From CAWEQW01 sp963811365 (lineage in GTDB: Bacteria > Actinomycetota > Actinomycetes > Propionibacteriales > Nocardioidaceae), in assembly GCA_963811365.1 (NCBI GenBank), contig CAWEQW010000008.1:744001-808000 (forward strand): 64,000 bases of DNA, given 5' to 3'. Both the position numbers and the translations under genes were made by a program. The notes beneath the pieces are model-generated. The model was not told where the DNA came from and did not search any database. It saw nothing but the letters and a program-made list of their open reading frames with translations. Shown here in pieces: positions 28,544 through 37,531 of the stretch. Each line of letters opens with the position of its first letter. Positions within the stretch are counted from its first letter, which is position 1.

Positions 28544-29708
28544 TCAGCTCGCGCGGCTCGACCCGGGGCCGGGCGCCTGCGCCAGCTCGGCGCTCCACTT
28601 CTCCTCGATGCTGCCGTAGCGCCACACCGCGAGCGCGACCAGCCAGGTGACGAGGAACAGCCCGACGATGGCGTAGCCGACGTGGTTGAGGTCGAGGCCG
28701 CCCACCGCGGCCAGCGGCCCCGAGGTGATGTCGCAGCTTGTCGGCGAGGATCGCCGGTCAGCTCGACGCCGCCGATGACCAGCGCCACGGCGACCGAGAG
28801 GCCGGTGACCGTGATGTTGTAGTAGACCTTGCGGACCGGCTTGGAGAACGCCCAGTCGTAGGCGAAGTTCATGAAGCAGCCGTCGATGGAGTCGAGCAGG
28901 CTCATCCCGGCCGCGAACAGGACCGGCAGCACGAGCAGGGCGTACCACGGCAGGTTGAACGCCGCGGCGCCTCCGGCGAGGACGAGGAGACTCACCTCGG
29001 TCGCGGTGTCGAAGCCGAGACCGAAGAGCAGGCCGACCGGGTACATGTGCCACGGCTTGGTGACCGCCTTGGTGGCCCCGCCGAGGATCCGGTTCATGAA
29101 GCCGCGCTTGTCCAGCTGCTCCTCCAGCGCGTGCCTCGTCGTACTCGCCGCCGCGCATCCGCCGGAAGACGCGCCACGATCTGGCGCAGCACCACCAGGT
29201 TGAGCACCCCGATCACGAGCAGGAAGACCCCGGACACCATCGTGCCGACCAGCCCGGTGGTCTGCTGGAGCGTCGAGCTGTCGTTCTCGACCTGCCCGGC
29301 CAGCGCACGGACGCCGAGGGCCAGCAGCAGGCAGAGCCCGAACACCACGCTGGAGTGCCCGAGCGAGAACCAGAAGCCGACCGAGAGCGGCCGCTTGTCC
29401 TCGCCCATCAGCTTGCGGGTGGTGTTGTCGATCGCGGCGATGTGGTCGGCGTCGAAGGCGTGCCGCATCCCGAGGGTGTACGCCGTGACGCCGAGCCCCA
29501 CGCCGAAGGCCGTCCCTCCGGCGCTGAGGTGCTGCGGGGCGATGATGCCGACCAGCACGCCCCAGCCGACGACGTGCAGCGCCACGACGAACCCGGCCAT
29601 CCCGGTGACCGACGCCCACTCCGGGCGGGTCAGGCCGCCACCGCCCGGCCCGCCACCGGGTCCGCCATCGGCACCGGCGAGGGCGGGGCGCTCCGCGGTC
29701 GTCGTCAT
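28544..29708 (-). pseudogene. HoxN/HupN/NixA family nickel-cobalt permease, frameshifted
   Basis: The N-terminal part has the family signature VTAYTLGMRHAFDADHIAAIDNTTRKLM and GFWFSLGHSSVVFG; the middle continues as KRGFMNRILGGATKAVTKPWHMYPVGLLFGLGFDTATEV and the C-terminal part as LDLNHVGYAIVGLFLVTW. To join these pieces, one base must be removed at each of four points, near 29173, 29136, 28750 and 28733. As written the gene cannot make the whole protein. The pieces are otherwise well conserved, so either the damage is recent or these are sequence errors. The gene would import Ni2+ or Co2+, and a Nur-like box lies upstream. Confidence 0.85.
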
Positions 29709-29734
29709 GAGGCCGAGGCTAGGCGGCGGTGCGG

Positions 29735-29759
29735 CTTGTTGCAAGTGATTCGCAACAAG
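29735..29759. promoter_or_regulatory. Nur-like box upstream of the nickel permease
   Basis: TTGCAA-N5-TCGCAA (29739-29755) differs by one base from the TTGCAA-N5-TTGCAA motif known for the nickel-responsive Fur-family repressor Nur of Streptomyces. It is embedded in a perfect 8-bp inverted repeat, CTTGTTGC (29735-29742) and GCAACAAG (29752-29759), 27 bases before the permease start. Confidence 0.7.
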
Positions 29760-29796
29760 GACGCGCCGGCAGCCTGGCACTCCGCCGGCCGGTCGG

Positions 29797-30975
29797 TCAG
29801 CCGTCCGTCTCCATGGTCCGCGCCGCCCCCGTCGTGACCACCACGCGGCGGTTCTTGCCGGCCCGCTTGGCGGCGTACATCGCCTCGTCGGCGTGGACCG
29901 TGAGCTCCTCGGGATCACACCGGCCACCCACGTCGAGCACCGCGCCGATGCTGACGTGCACGGACACCGGTCCCGTGCCGGCGAGGTCCACCGGTTCGGA
30001 GAGCGCGGCGAGCACCCGGTCGGCGAGCGCGGCGACGTCGCGCTCACCCGTCATGTCCTCGCTGACGACCAGGAACTCGTCACCACCGAGCCGGGCCGCG
30101 GTGTCGGACTCGCGCAGGCAGGTCCGGAGCCGGTCGGCGATGCTGCGCAGCACCTCGTCGCCGGCCGAGTGGCCGTAGCCGTCGTTGACCTGCTTGAAGT
30201 CGTCGACGTCGAGGTACAGGACCGAGACCCCGGTCCGTCGCCGCCTGGCGCGGGCGAGGGCCTGACCCAGGTGCTCGTTGAGCAGCACCCGGTTGGGCAG
30301 GTCGGTCAGCGGGTCGTGCAGCGCCTGCCGCCGCAGCGCGTCCTCGGCCTCCTTCTGCGCGCCGATGTCGACCGCGTGCACGAGCAGGCGGCCGGGGGCC
30401 GCCGCCGACGGACCGGTCTCGTGCAGGACCTGCACGCTGACCCGCACCCACAGCGTGCTGCCGTCGGCCCCGGTCCAGCGGCGCTCGGCGCTCCCGCCGG
30501 CCACCCGGCCCGTCTGTGACTGCTCGAGGTTGCCCCGGATGGCGGCCCGGTCCTCGGGATGGGCGAGCGAGACGATGTCGGTCGCCAGCAGCTCCTCGCG
30601 CGAGTGGCCGGTCATCGCACAGAGCTCGCGGTTCACGTCGACGAACCGACCCGGCGTCGGCCGCGCGAGGCTCACCAGGGCCATCCCGACCGGCGCCTCG
30701 TCGAAGAGGTCCCGGTACCGCTGCTCAGCGGCAGCACCGGCGCGGCGGAAGGACCGGCTCAGGCCGGCGAGCACCAGGAGCCCGACCAGCGACGCCAGCA
30801 GCGCCACCAGGGCTCCGACGAACGCGGTGCGGCCTCCGCCGCTCGCGTCCACCGCCGCGTCGCTCCGCACGTGGACGCCCAGCACGACCGCGGCGAGCAG
30901 GGCGAGCAGCACCAGCACCAGCGTGGCGCGCGCGCCGTACCGGACCCACACCGGCACCCTCGCCGCCTCGGCCAC
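29797..30975 (-). CDS. Membrane PAS-GGDEF diguanylate cyclase
   Basis: The 392-residue protein has two membrane helices at the N terminus (ATLVLVLLALLAAVVLGV and FVGALVALLASLVGLLVLAGL), a PAS domain (about residues 90-210; RYRDLFDEAPVGMALVSL to VDIGAQKEAED), then a GGDEF domain with DPLTDLPNR and an intact LGGDEFLVV active site. No EAL domain is present. It should make c-di-GMP in answer to a signal at the PAS domain. I chose the GTG at 30975 because GGGGAGG lies just before it; the frame also runs to 31047, but that part is only the 17-bp repeat. Confidence 0.9.
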   Translation of the reverse strand: MAEAARVPVWVRYGARATLVLVLLALLAAVVLGVHVRSDAAVDASGGGRTAFVGALVALLASLVGLLVLAGLSRSFRRAGAAAEQRYRDLFDEAPVGMALVSLARPTPGRFVDVNRELCAMTGHSREELLATDIVSLAHPEDRAAIRGNLEQSQTGRVAGGSAERRWTGADGSTLWVRVSVQVLHETGPSAAAPGRLLVHAVDIGAQKEAEDALRRQALHDPLTDLPNRVLLNEHLGQALARARRRRTGVSVLYLDVDDFKQVNDGYGHSAGDEVLRSIADRLRTCLRESDTAARLGGDEFLVVSEDMTGERDVAALADRVLAALSEPVDLAGTGPVSVHVSIGAVLDVGGRCDPEELTVHADEAMYAAKRAGKNRRVVVTTGAARTMETDG

Positions 30976-31041
30976 CCTGCCTCCCCGACCACCCTGCCTC
31001 GCCGACCACCCTGCCTCGCCGACCACCCTGCCTCGCCGACC
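30974..31041 (-). repeat. Four tandem 17-bp repeats at the start of the diguanylate cyclase gene
   Basis: Four adjacent copies of GGTCGGCGAGGCAGGGT (minus strand) end at the chosen GTG start. The copy next to the gene has one change, GGCGAGG to GGGGAGG, which makes a better Shine-Dalgarno. Each copy contains a GCGAGG and a GTG, so each looks like a small initiation signal. Confidence 0.9.
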
Positions 31042-31134
31042 ACGCACGACCGACGTGACGTCGCCCGGTCGACCAGGCTAGGGGACCGGGCGCGGTCTGC
31101 TGCGGCGCTGTACCCCGGCGGGACCTCATGACGC

Positions 31135-31166
31135 GAGGGCCCGGCACGTGCGTGCCGGGCCCTCGG
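31135..31166 (-). terminator. Terminator of the M6 protease gene
   Basis: A perfect 13-bp stem, CGAGGGCCCGGCA (31135-31147) with TGCCGGGCCCTCG (31154-31166), and a 6-base loop lies 20 bases past the M6 protease stop. Confidence 0.75.
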
Positions 31167-31186
31167 GTCGCTTGTCGCGGAACGGG

Positions 31187-33505
31187 TCAGTTGACCTTCA
31201 GGGTCATCGTCCCCGCGCGGTCGTTCGAGCTCAGCACGCGGATCGTGGTGCCGGTCCCGGCGACGAGGGTGCTGCCGCCAGGGTTGCCCGCGGCGTCGTA
31301 GTAGCGGGTCTTGACGCTGTCGTCGAACACCGGCTGCGCGGCATGCGCAGCGGCGTCCAGCGACGTCAGCTCGTAGCCCCCGCCAGCGGTCGCCACCTCA
31401 CGGTGCAGTGCGAGGGGGTCCGTGCGCTCGACGCCGAACGTGGCGTCGTACATCTGGATGCGGTTGGCCGCCGGCCGATCGTTGGACCAGGTCAGTGCTG
31501 CCGGGTGGGCGTCCACCGGGAGGCTCTGGCCGCCGCCCGGGTGCTGGCTGGTGTTGTTGTCGGCGTAGAGCCCGTTGGCGTACCAGACCAGCAGGCCGTT
31601 CTGGTAGGGGAACCGCTCCACCTTGTCCGGCGCCGTCGCTCCCCAGCCGAAGTTGTACGGCCCCTGGGCGAGCGTGGTGTCGTAGCCGGCGTACTGGCGG
31701 TTCTCGGCCAGGTAGTAGTGCGTGAACGCGATGTCGTACCCGCCGTCGGTGATCACCTGGAAGCCGTCCGTGGTCCAGCTCGGGGCGCCGTCCTCGACGT
31801 CCGTGGCGAGCGCGTCGCCCACCGCGACGTCGTCGACCTTGAAGCCGAGCAGGTGGGTGCCGGCGTCGTTGAACATCCGGAACCGGACGACGGCCTGCTT
31901 GCCGGCGTACGCCGCCAGGTCGGCGGAGAGGTCGACCCAGTCGCCTCCGGACGTGCCCGTGATGCCCTGGCCGTCGTTCTGGCTGTTCGGGTCCGTGCTC
32001 GTCGACAGGTTGGTCGCGAGCGGGGTGAACGTCGCACCGCCGTCGGTCGAGAGCTCCGCGTAGGCGTAGTCCCAGTCCTTCTCGATGTCGTAGTTCACCT
32101 GCGCGGTCAGCCTGCCGCCGGCCGGCACGGTGAACGACGGGCTGCTGACGGTCGCGGTGCGGTTGTCACCGGTGCCCGAGTAGAGGTACCTCGAACCGGA
32201 GGCGGCGGGGCCGACCTCGGTCCGGGCGTGCCCGGTCGGGAGCTTGACGAGGACCGCCTGCGGCTTCTTCGTCGCGTGGTACGCCGGGCCGACCCCGACC
32301 GTCTCGCGCTGCCCCGGCTCGACGGTGGCGTAGTCGAGCCAGCCGAGCTGGAGCTTCTCCTTCGGACCCAGCTGGTCGGGCGTGGTGCCGATCGCGTCGC
32401 CACCGTGGTTCATCCAGGACCCGGAGCTCATCAGCGTCCAGAACCCGGTGCCGTTGTCGCCGCCCTGCGTGTCGTAGTAGTCCGGGAGGCCGAGGTCGTG
32501 GCCGAACTCGTGGGCGAAGACGCCGAGACCGCCGTTCTCGGGCTCGGTGGTGTAGTCGCGGATCCAGAAGCCGGTGTCGCCGATCTGGACGCCGCCGAAC
32601 CTCGCGTCCGCGGACGGCCCGTCGTTCCCGCTCGGGTCGGCCGCCCAGCGGTGCGACCAGATCGCCGACGCGGGGGCGCCGGCCTCCTCGCCGGTGCCGG
32701 CGTGGATGGCCTGGAAGTGGTCGATGTAGCCGTCGGGCTCGTTGAAGTTGCCGTCGTGGTCGTGGTCGAACCGGTCCCACTGGTCGAAGGACGCGAGGTA
32801 CTTCTTGATCTCGTCGTCGGACTTGCCGGCGGCCTTCTGCGCGTCGTACCAGGCGGTGGCGCTGTCGCCGATGAAGCGGGTCATGTCCTTGTTGGACTCG
32901 GTGGTGCCGTAGCTGGCCTCGTCGTAGGGCACGGTGACCCAGTCGCTGACATCGCCCTCGACGTCGAAGCGACCGCTGGACATCTCCTTGTAGACGCCGT
33001 GGAACGACTCGCCGTTCTGCTCGGGCATGCCGTTGAAGAACATGTCGAGGTAGTGCCGGCGGTCGAACGACGGCTTCCAGTACGTCGAGTTGTCCTCGGA
33101 CCGGTCGGGCTGCGGGATCGCGTCGTGCACCGGGCCGGCGGTGGCGCTCGGGTAGCGCGGGTCGGCCTTGTCGCCGAAGTCCACGAGGAAGGACAGCAGC
33201 TCTGCCTGGGACTGGGCGCCGTACTCCACCCAGCGGCCGGGCGCCACCTTGACCGCCTTGGAGCCGCCACCGCGGGACTGGACCGTGGCCTTGCCGTTGA
33301 CCACCAGGTCGGTGGCCGTCTCCTTCTCGTCGCGCCGCTTGGCCTCGAGCGCGTCGGGTCGGTCGTCCGCCTTGTGGGCGGACTGCTGGTCGGGTGTGGG
33401 GGGCTGGACCGCAGGTGATGCGGACGCCGTCGCCCCGGGAATCACGGCTGCGGCGAGCGCGAACGCTGCCGCTCCACCGAAGACGCCGGACATGCGTCGA
33501 GACAC
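31187..33505 (-). CDS. Immune inhibitor A-like metalloprotease (peptidase M6), secreted
   Basis: The 772-residue protein has a signal peptide (about residues 1-30), a propeptide region and an M6 domain with the zinc motif HEFGHDLGLPDYYD near residue 331. Other family landmarks are YIDHFQAIHAGTGEEAGAP and WTLMSSGSWMNHGGDAIG. A beta-sandwich region (about 500-640) and a C-terminal VKTRYYDAAGNPGG segment follow. It should be an extracellular protease. The GTG at 33505 is preceded by GGAGGAACC. Downstream lies a strong terminator and upstream a long structured leader. Confidence 0.93.
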   Translation of the reverse strand: MSRRMSGVFGGAAAFALAAAVIPGATASASPAVQPPTPDQQSAHKADDRPDALEAKRRDEKETATDLVVNGKATVQSRGGGSKAVKVAPGRWVEYGAQSQAELLSFLVDFGDKADPRYPSATAGPVHDAIPQPDRSEDNSTYWKPSFDRRHYLDMFFNGMPEQNGESFHGVYKEMSSGRFDVEGDVSDWVTVPYDEASYGTTESNKDMTRFIGDSATAWYDAQKAAGKSDDEIKKYLASFDQWDRFDHDHDGNFNEPDGYIDHFQAIHAGTGEEAGAPASAIWSHRWAADPSGNDGPSADARFGGVQIGDTGFWIRDYTTEPENGGLGVFAHEFGHDLGLPDYYDTQGGDNGTGFWTLMSSGSWMNHGGDAIGTTPDQLGPKEKLQLGWLDYATVEPGQRETVGVGPAYHATKKPQAVLVKLPTGHARTEVGPAASGSRYLYSGTGDNRTATVSSPSFTVPAGGRLTAQVNYDIEKDWDYAYAELSTDGGATFTPLATNLSTSTDPNSQNDGQGITGTSGGDWVDLSADLAAYAGKQAVVRFRMFNDAGTHLLGFKVDDVAVGDALATDVEDGAPSWTTDGFQVITDGGYDIAFTHYYLAENRQYAGYDTTLAQGPYNFGWGATAPDKVERFPYQNGLLVWYANGLYADNNTSQHPGGGQSLPVDAHPAALTWSNDRPAANRIQMYDATFGVERTDPLALHREVATAGGGYELTSLDAAAHAAQPVFDDSVKTRYYDAAGNPGGSTLVAGTGTTIRVLSSNDRAGTMTLKVN

Positions 33506-33872
33506 GAAGGTTCCTCCATGGGGATGCGAGAGCCGTCCGCCCCCGGCGGACGGTCAGAGTCGCGGGCACTCGACCCGCGACCCGGGAACCTCATCAACCA
33601 CCACACGCCGAGTAAAGAGCCGTGACCGTATCGTTGCTATTCTCCCGGTGTTTATTGGTCTCTGACGGGACATCGTCGCCCGCACCACCTCGGCCGGAAC
33701 GGCAGTCCCGACCCCGTCGGAGTCCGCGACGGCCGTGCAGCGAGGCGGCCACCGCTCGAGGGCCCGGCGGTGGTCTCGTGAGCCGCGCCACAGGCAACGC
33801 CGCCGGAGTCCACCACAACGGCACCGGTTCGGACCAGAATGAGAGGCCAGGGGATCGAAGGAAGGTGTCACC
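33506..33872. other. Divergent intergenic region between the M6 protease and rocD
   Basis: These 367 bp hold no gene that I can support. On the protease side are two perfect hairpins, CCGTCCGCC/GGCGGACGG (33533-33553) and GTCGCGGG/CCCGCGAC (33559-33581), which would lie in the protease leader. An AT-rich patch at about 33610-33660 is the likeliest place for the protease promoter. On the rocD side a GAAGGAAGG ribosome binding site precedes the ATG, and nothing else stands out. Confidence 0.6.
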
Positions 33873-35111
33873 ATGCCGCACGCCCAGCCGGTCGCTCCGG
33901 CCGTCCCGCACGCCACCCAGCAGCACCTGCTCCTCGCGGAGGAGTACATCGCGCACAACTACCACCCGCTGCCCGTGGTCATCGCCGAGGCGGAGGGCGC
34001 CTGGGTCACCGACGTGGACGGCCGACGCTACCTCGACTGCCTGGCCGGCTACTCGGCGCTGAACTTCGGCCACCGGCACCCCGACCTGCTGGCCGCCGCG
34101 CGCGAGCAGCTGGACCGCCTGACACTGACCAGCCGCGCCTTCCACAACGACCGGCTCGGCCCGTTCTGCCGCGACCTCGCCCGGCTGGCGGGGATGGACC
34201 TGGTGCTCCCCATGAACACCGGCGCCGAGGCCGTGGAGACCGCGATCAAGGTGGCCCGCAAGTGGGGGTACGACATCAAGGGGGTCGCCGGCGACCGCGC
34301 CGGCATCATCGTGGCGGCGCACAACTTCCACGGCCGCACGACCACCATCGTGAGCTTCTCCACCGATCCCCTGGCGCGTGAGGGCTTCGGGCCGTACACG
34401 CCCGGTTTCCACATCGTGCCCTACGGCGACGCCGAGGCGCTGCGCCGCGCGATCGACTTCGACACCGTCGCCGTCCTGCTCGAGCCGGTCCAGGGCGAGG
34501 CCGGGGTGATCGTCCCACCGCCCGGCTACCTGGCCGAGGTCCGCCAGATCTGCACCGAGCTCGACGTGCTGCTCGTCGCCGACGAGATCCAGTCCGGTCT
34601 CGGCCGCACCGGCTCGACCTTCGCCTGCGACCTCGAGGGGGTGCGGCCCGACATGTACGTGCTCGGCAAGGCGCTCGGCGGCGGCATCGTGCCGGTCTCC
34701 GCGGTCGTCGCCTCCCGGGACGTCCTGGGCGTGCTGCATCCGGGCAACCACGGCTCGACGTTCGGCGGCAACCCGCTCGCGGCCGCCATCGGCCAGGCCG
34801 TCGTGCGCCTGCTCGAGCCGGGGACCGTCCAGGACCGCGCCCGCCGGCTCGGCGAGCTCCTCGATGAGCGGCTGCGCGCCCTCGTGGGCCGCGGGGTGCT
34901 GCAGGTGCGGACCCGGGGCCTGTGGGCCGGCATCGACGTCGACCCGGCGCTGATGAGCGGCCGGGAGCTCTGCGAGCGGATGCTCACCCGCGGCGTTCTG
35001 GTCAAGGACACCCACGGGTCCACGATTCGGCTGGCACCTCCGCTGGTGGTCGACGAGGCCGACCTCGTGTGGATGACCGAGCAGCTCGCGGACGCCGTCG
35101 GCGAGGGATGA
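33873..35111 (+). CDS. rocD: Ornithine--oxo-acid transaminase
   Basis: The 412-residue protein is a class III PLP aminotransferase with ornithine aminotransferase features: ERAEGAWVTDVDG (read AEAEGAWVTDVDGRRYLDCLAGYSALNFGHRHP), LPMNTGAEAVETAIKVARKWGY, the PLP aspartate in LLVADEIQSGLGRTG and the PLP lysine in VLGKALGGGIVPVSA, then GNHGSTFGGNPLAA. It links ornithine to glutamate semialdehyde. A GAAGGAAGG site sits 8 bases before the ATG. It stands alone here, upstream of the polysaccharide genes with 86 bp between. Confidence 0.93.
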   Translation: MPHAQPVAPAVPHATQQHLLLAEEYIAHNYHPLPVVIAEAEGAWVTDVDGRRYLDCLAGYSALNFGHRHPDLLAAAREQLDRLTLTSRAFHNDRLGPFCRDLARLAGMDLVLPMNTGAEAVETAIKVARKWGYDIKGVAGDRAGIIVAAHNFHGRTTTIVSFSTDPLAREGFGPYTPGFHIVPYGDAEALRRAIDFDTVAVLLEPVQGEAGVIVPPPGYLAEVRQICTELDVLLVADEIQSGLGRTGSTFACDLEGVRPDMYVLGKALGGGIVPVSAVVASRDVLGVLHPGNHGSTFGGNPLAAAIGQAVVRLLEPGTVQDRARRLGELLDERLRALVGRGVLQVRTRGLWAGIDVDPALMSGRELCERMLTRGVLVKDTHGSTIRLAPPLVVDEADLVWMTEQLADAVGEG

Positions 35112-35197
35112 AAGGTCAAGTTTCCTGTCGCTTGGTCTGGAATCGACGGCTGCGGGGTATGTCTGGATGACCGTCCCGTACGACCAGGTGGGTTTCC

Positions 35198-37183
35198 GTG
35201 CGCTTCTCCCCAAGGCTGCTGCTGATCCGTGCGCTGATCGTACTCACGCTGACCGCAGGCACCGTGTACGTGGGCTGGCGGTGGAGCTCCTCGGTGTACT
35301 GGGCACACTGGTGGATCGCGGTGCCGCTCGTGCTGGCCGAGACCTACGCGCTCGTCGACGCCTATCTCTTCAGCATCACGATGTGGCGGCTGCGCCAGCG
35401 CGGGAAGCCGCCCGAGCCGTGGGAGGGGGCGAGCGTCGACGTCTTCATCACGACGTACGACGAGCCCGTCGAGATGGTGATGGCCACCGTCGAGGCGGCC
35501 GTGCGGATCCGCTACCCGCACACCACCTGGGTCCTCGACGACGGCGACCGCTCCGAGCTCCGCGAGGCGGTGGTCGAGGCCGGCGGCAACTACCTGACGC
35601 GCAGCGGTGAGTGGGCCGACCGCCCCAGGCACGCCAAGGCCGGCAACCTCAACAACGCCCTGCTCAACACCGACGGCGAGTTCGTCCTGATCCTCGACGC
35701 CGACCAGATCCCGGCCTCGAACATCCTGGACAGCACCCTCGGCTGGTTCCGGGACCCCGACGTCGCGCTCGTGCAGACCCCGCAGTTCTTCTCCAACGTC
35801 GGGGACTCCGACCCGCTGGGCAGTCAGGCTCCGTTGTTCTACGGACCGATCCAGCAGGGCAAGGACGGCTGGAACGCGGCGTTCTTCTGCGGCTCGAACG
35901 CGGTGCTGCGGCGCGAGGCGCTCATGCAGCTCGGGGTGATGGGCTACGTCGACGACGTGGACACCGCCGCGCGCGAGGCGCTGCAGGCGGCCGGGCGCCG
36001 GGCGTCCCGGCTCAGCAGGTCGCTGCGTCGGCAGAACCCGACCGCGTCGGCTGCGCTCGAGGACATCCGGGCCGCCGTCGCCGGCGCGCAGCAGGAGCTG
36101 TCCGCCGGACGCTCGCTGTCAGAGGTGACCTTCACCTTCCACGCCCGGGTGGAGACGGTGGCCCGTCGGTTCGTACGGCGGGACCTGCACGCGATCGGCG
36201 AGGACCTGCAGGCGATCGAGGCGCTGCAGCCGGACGGACGGCACCGCGCGAGGCCGGGCACCGACCACTACGAGGACGAGGAGGTCGTGGCGCGGCTGAG
36301 CCGTCGCGACCTCTCACCGCTCGCCGCGGTCGAGTCGGTGAACTCGCTCATCGAGAGTGTCGACGTCGACCGCAACCACGAAGCCGTGCCGCTGACGCCG
36401 ATGGCCACGGTGTCGGTGACCGAGGACATGGCCACCTGCATGCGGCTGCACGCGCTCGGGTGGCGGTCGGTCTACCACCACGAGATCCTCGCCACCGGCC
36501 TGGCCCCCGAGGACCTCCAGACGATGCTGCAGCAGCGGCTGCGCTGGGCGCAGGGCACCCTTCAGGTGATGCTGCAGGAGAGCCCGCTGACCAAGCGCGG
36601 CCTGGCCGTCGGCCAGCGGCTGATGTACTTCGCGACCATGTGGAGCTACCTGTCCGGCTTCGCGGCGCTGGCCTTCATCGCGGCACCGGTGATCTACCTC
36701 TTCTTCGGCGTGCTGCCGGTGCGCAGCTTCGGCTCGGACTTCCTGAGGCTGTTCATCCCGTACATCGTGCTCAACCAGCTGTTGTTCTGGGTGGTCGGAT
36801 ACGGCGTCAAGACGTGGCGCGGGCTGCAGTACAGCCTGGCGCTGTTCCCCCTGTGGATCCGCGCCTGCGTCACCGCCGCCGCGAACGTCTGGTTCGGACG
36901 CCCGCTCGGCTTCGTGGTGACGTCGAAGACCGGGCCGGCCGAGCGCCGCTTTCCCTGGAAGCTGGTGCTGCCGCAGCTGGTCGCCTCGCTCCTGCTGGTC
37001 GCCGCCGCGGTGGTCGGTGTCGCCCGGCTTCTCGCCGGTGACGCCACCAGTGCCGTCGGCACGGTCGTGAACGTCCTCTGGATCGCCTACGACCTGGTGG
37101 CGCTCAGCGTGGTGTTCCAGGCCGCGGCCTACCATCCGGAGCCCACCACGGTCGCCAAGGTCGACGAGCAGGCCGCCGCATGA
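35198..37183 (+). CDS. Cellulose-synthase-like family 2 glycosyltransferase with a large insertion
   Basis: The 661-residue membrane protein has two N-terminal helices, a GT2 catalytic domain and five or more C-terminal helices. All processive motifs are present: DDG at 114-116, DAD at 167-169, TED at 408-410 and QQRLRW at 445-450. Between GSNAVLRREAL (about 232-242) and TED lies an insertion of some 150 residues (251-405), mostly helical and charged, which normal BcsA-like enzymes lack. There is no C-terminal PilZ domain; instead a STAS gene overlaps by four bases. It should polymerise and export a beta-linked polysaccharide. The start is GTG after AGGTGGG. Confidence 0.88.
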   Translation: MRFSPRLLLIRALIVLTLTAGTVYVGWRWSSSVYWAHWWIAVPLVLAETYALVDAYLFSITMWRLRQRGKPPEPWEGASVDVFITTYDEPVEMVMATVEAAVRIRYPHTTWVLDDGDRSELREAVVEAGGNYLTRSGEWADRPRHAKAGNLNNALLNTDGEFVLILDADQIPASNILDSTLGWFRDPDVALVQTPQFFSNVGDSDPLGSQAPLFYGPIQQGKDGWNAAFFCGSNAVLRREALMQLGVMGYVDDVDTAAREALQAAGRRASRLSRSLRRQNPTASAALEDIRAAVAGAQQELSAGRSLSEVTFTFHARVETVARRFVRRDLHAIGEDLQAIEALQPDGRHRARPGTDHYEDEEVVARLSRRDLSPLAAVESVNSLIESVDVDRNHEAVPLTPMATVSVTEDMATCMRLHALGWRSVYHHEILATGLAPEDLQTMLQQRLRWAQGTLQVMLQESPLTKRGLAVGQRLMYFATMWSYLSGFAALAFIAAPVIYLFFGVLPVRSFGSDFLRLFIPYIVLNQLLFWVVGYGVKTWRGLQYSLALFPLWIRACVTAAANVWFGRPLGFVVTSKTGPAERRFPWKLVLPQLVASLLLVAAAVVGVARLLAGDATSAVGTVVNVLWIAYDLVALSVVFQAAAYHPEPTTVAKVDEQAAA

Positions 37184-37524
37184 CCCGGATCGACCAGAGG
37201 GTGCTCGACGGCGACACCGTGGTGCTGGAGTGCCGGGGGCCGCTGACCCTCCTGGAGTCACCGGCGCTCTCCAACGAGATCGCGGACGCCGTGATGCGCG
37301 CCGACCGGCTCGTCGTGCTCGACCTGACCGACACGCCCCGCGTCGACTCGACGGGCCTGGCCGCCGTGGTGGCGGGACTCCGTCTGGCGCGCGAGAACGG
37401 TGCGGACCTCCGGATCGCCGGCCCGCCGGAGAGTGCCCGTGAGATCCTCGCCCTGACCCAGCTCGAGTGGGCGCTGCCGCCGTACGACTCGGTTGCCGAC
37501 GCCGTGGCCGACCGGCTGCCCTGA
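37180..37524 (+). CDS. STAS domain protein (anti-sigma factor antagonist-like)
   Basis: The 114-residue protein is a single STAS domain: VVLECRGPLTLLESPALSNEI, VVLDLTDTPRVDSTGLAAVVAGLRLARENG, ADLRIAGPP. The serine in DSTGL is the usual phosphorylation site of SpoIIAA-like antagonists. Its ATG overlaps the glycosyltransferase stop as ATGA, so the two proteins are made together, which suggests that the STAS protein acts on the transferase or links it to a partner-switch pathway. Classical sigma-factor control is the other possibility, but no anti-sigma kinase is nearby. Confidence 0.88.
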   Translation: MTRIDQRVLDGDTVVLECRGPLTLLESPALSNEIADAVMRADRLVVLDLTDTPRVDSTGLAAVVAGLRLARENGADLRIAGPPESAREILALTQLEWALPPYDSVADAVADRLP

Positions 37525-37531
37525 GCCACCG

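Noticed and set aside
30974..31041. CRISPR-like array
   Set aside because: The 17-bp units are directly adjacent with no spacers and no cas genes are near; they are plain tandem repeats.
35120..35160. SigB/F-type promoter (GTTT and GGGTAT) upstream of the glycosyltransferase
   Set aside because: The two elements are 31 bases apart, about twice the spacing needed, so only the GGGTAT remains and that is not enough.
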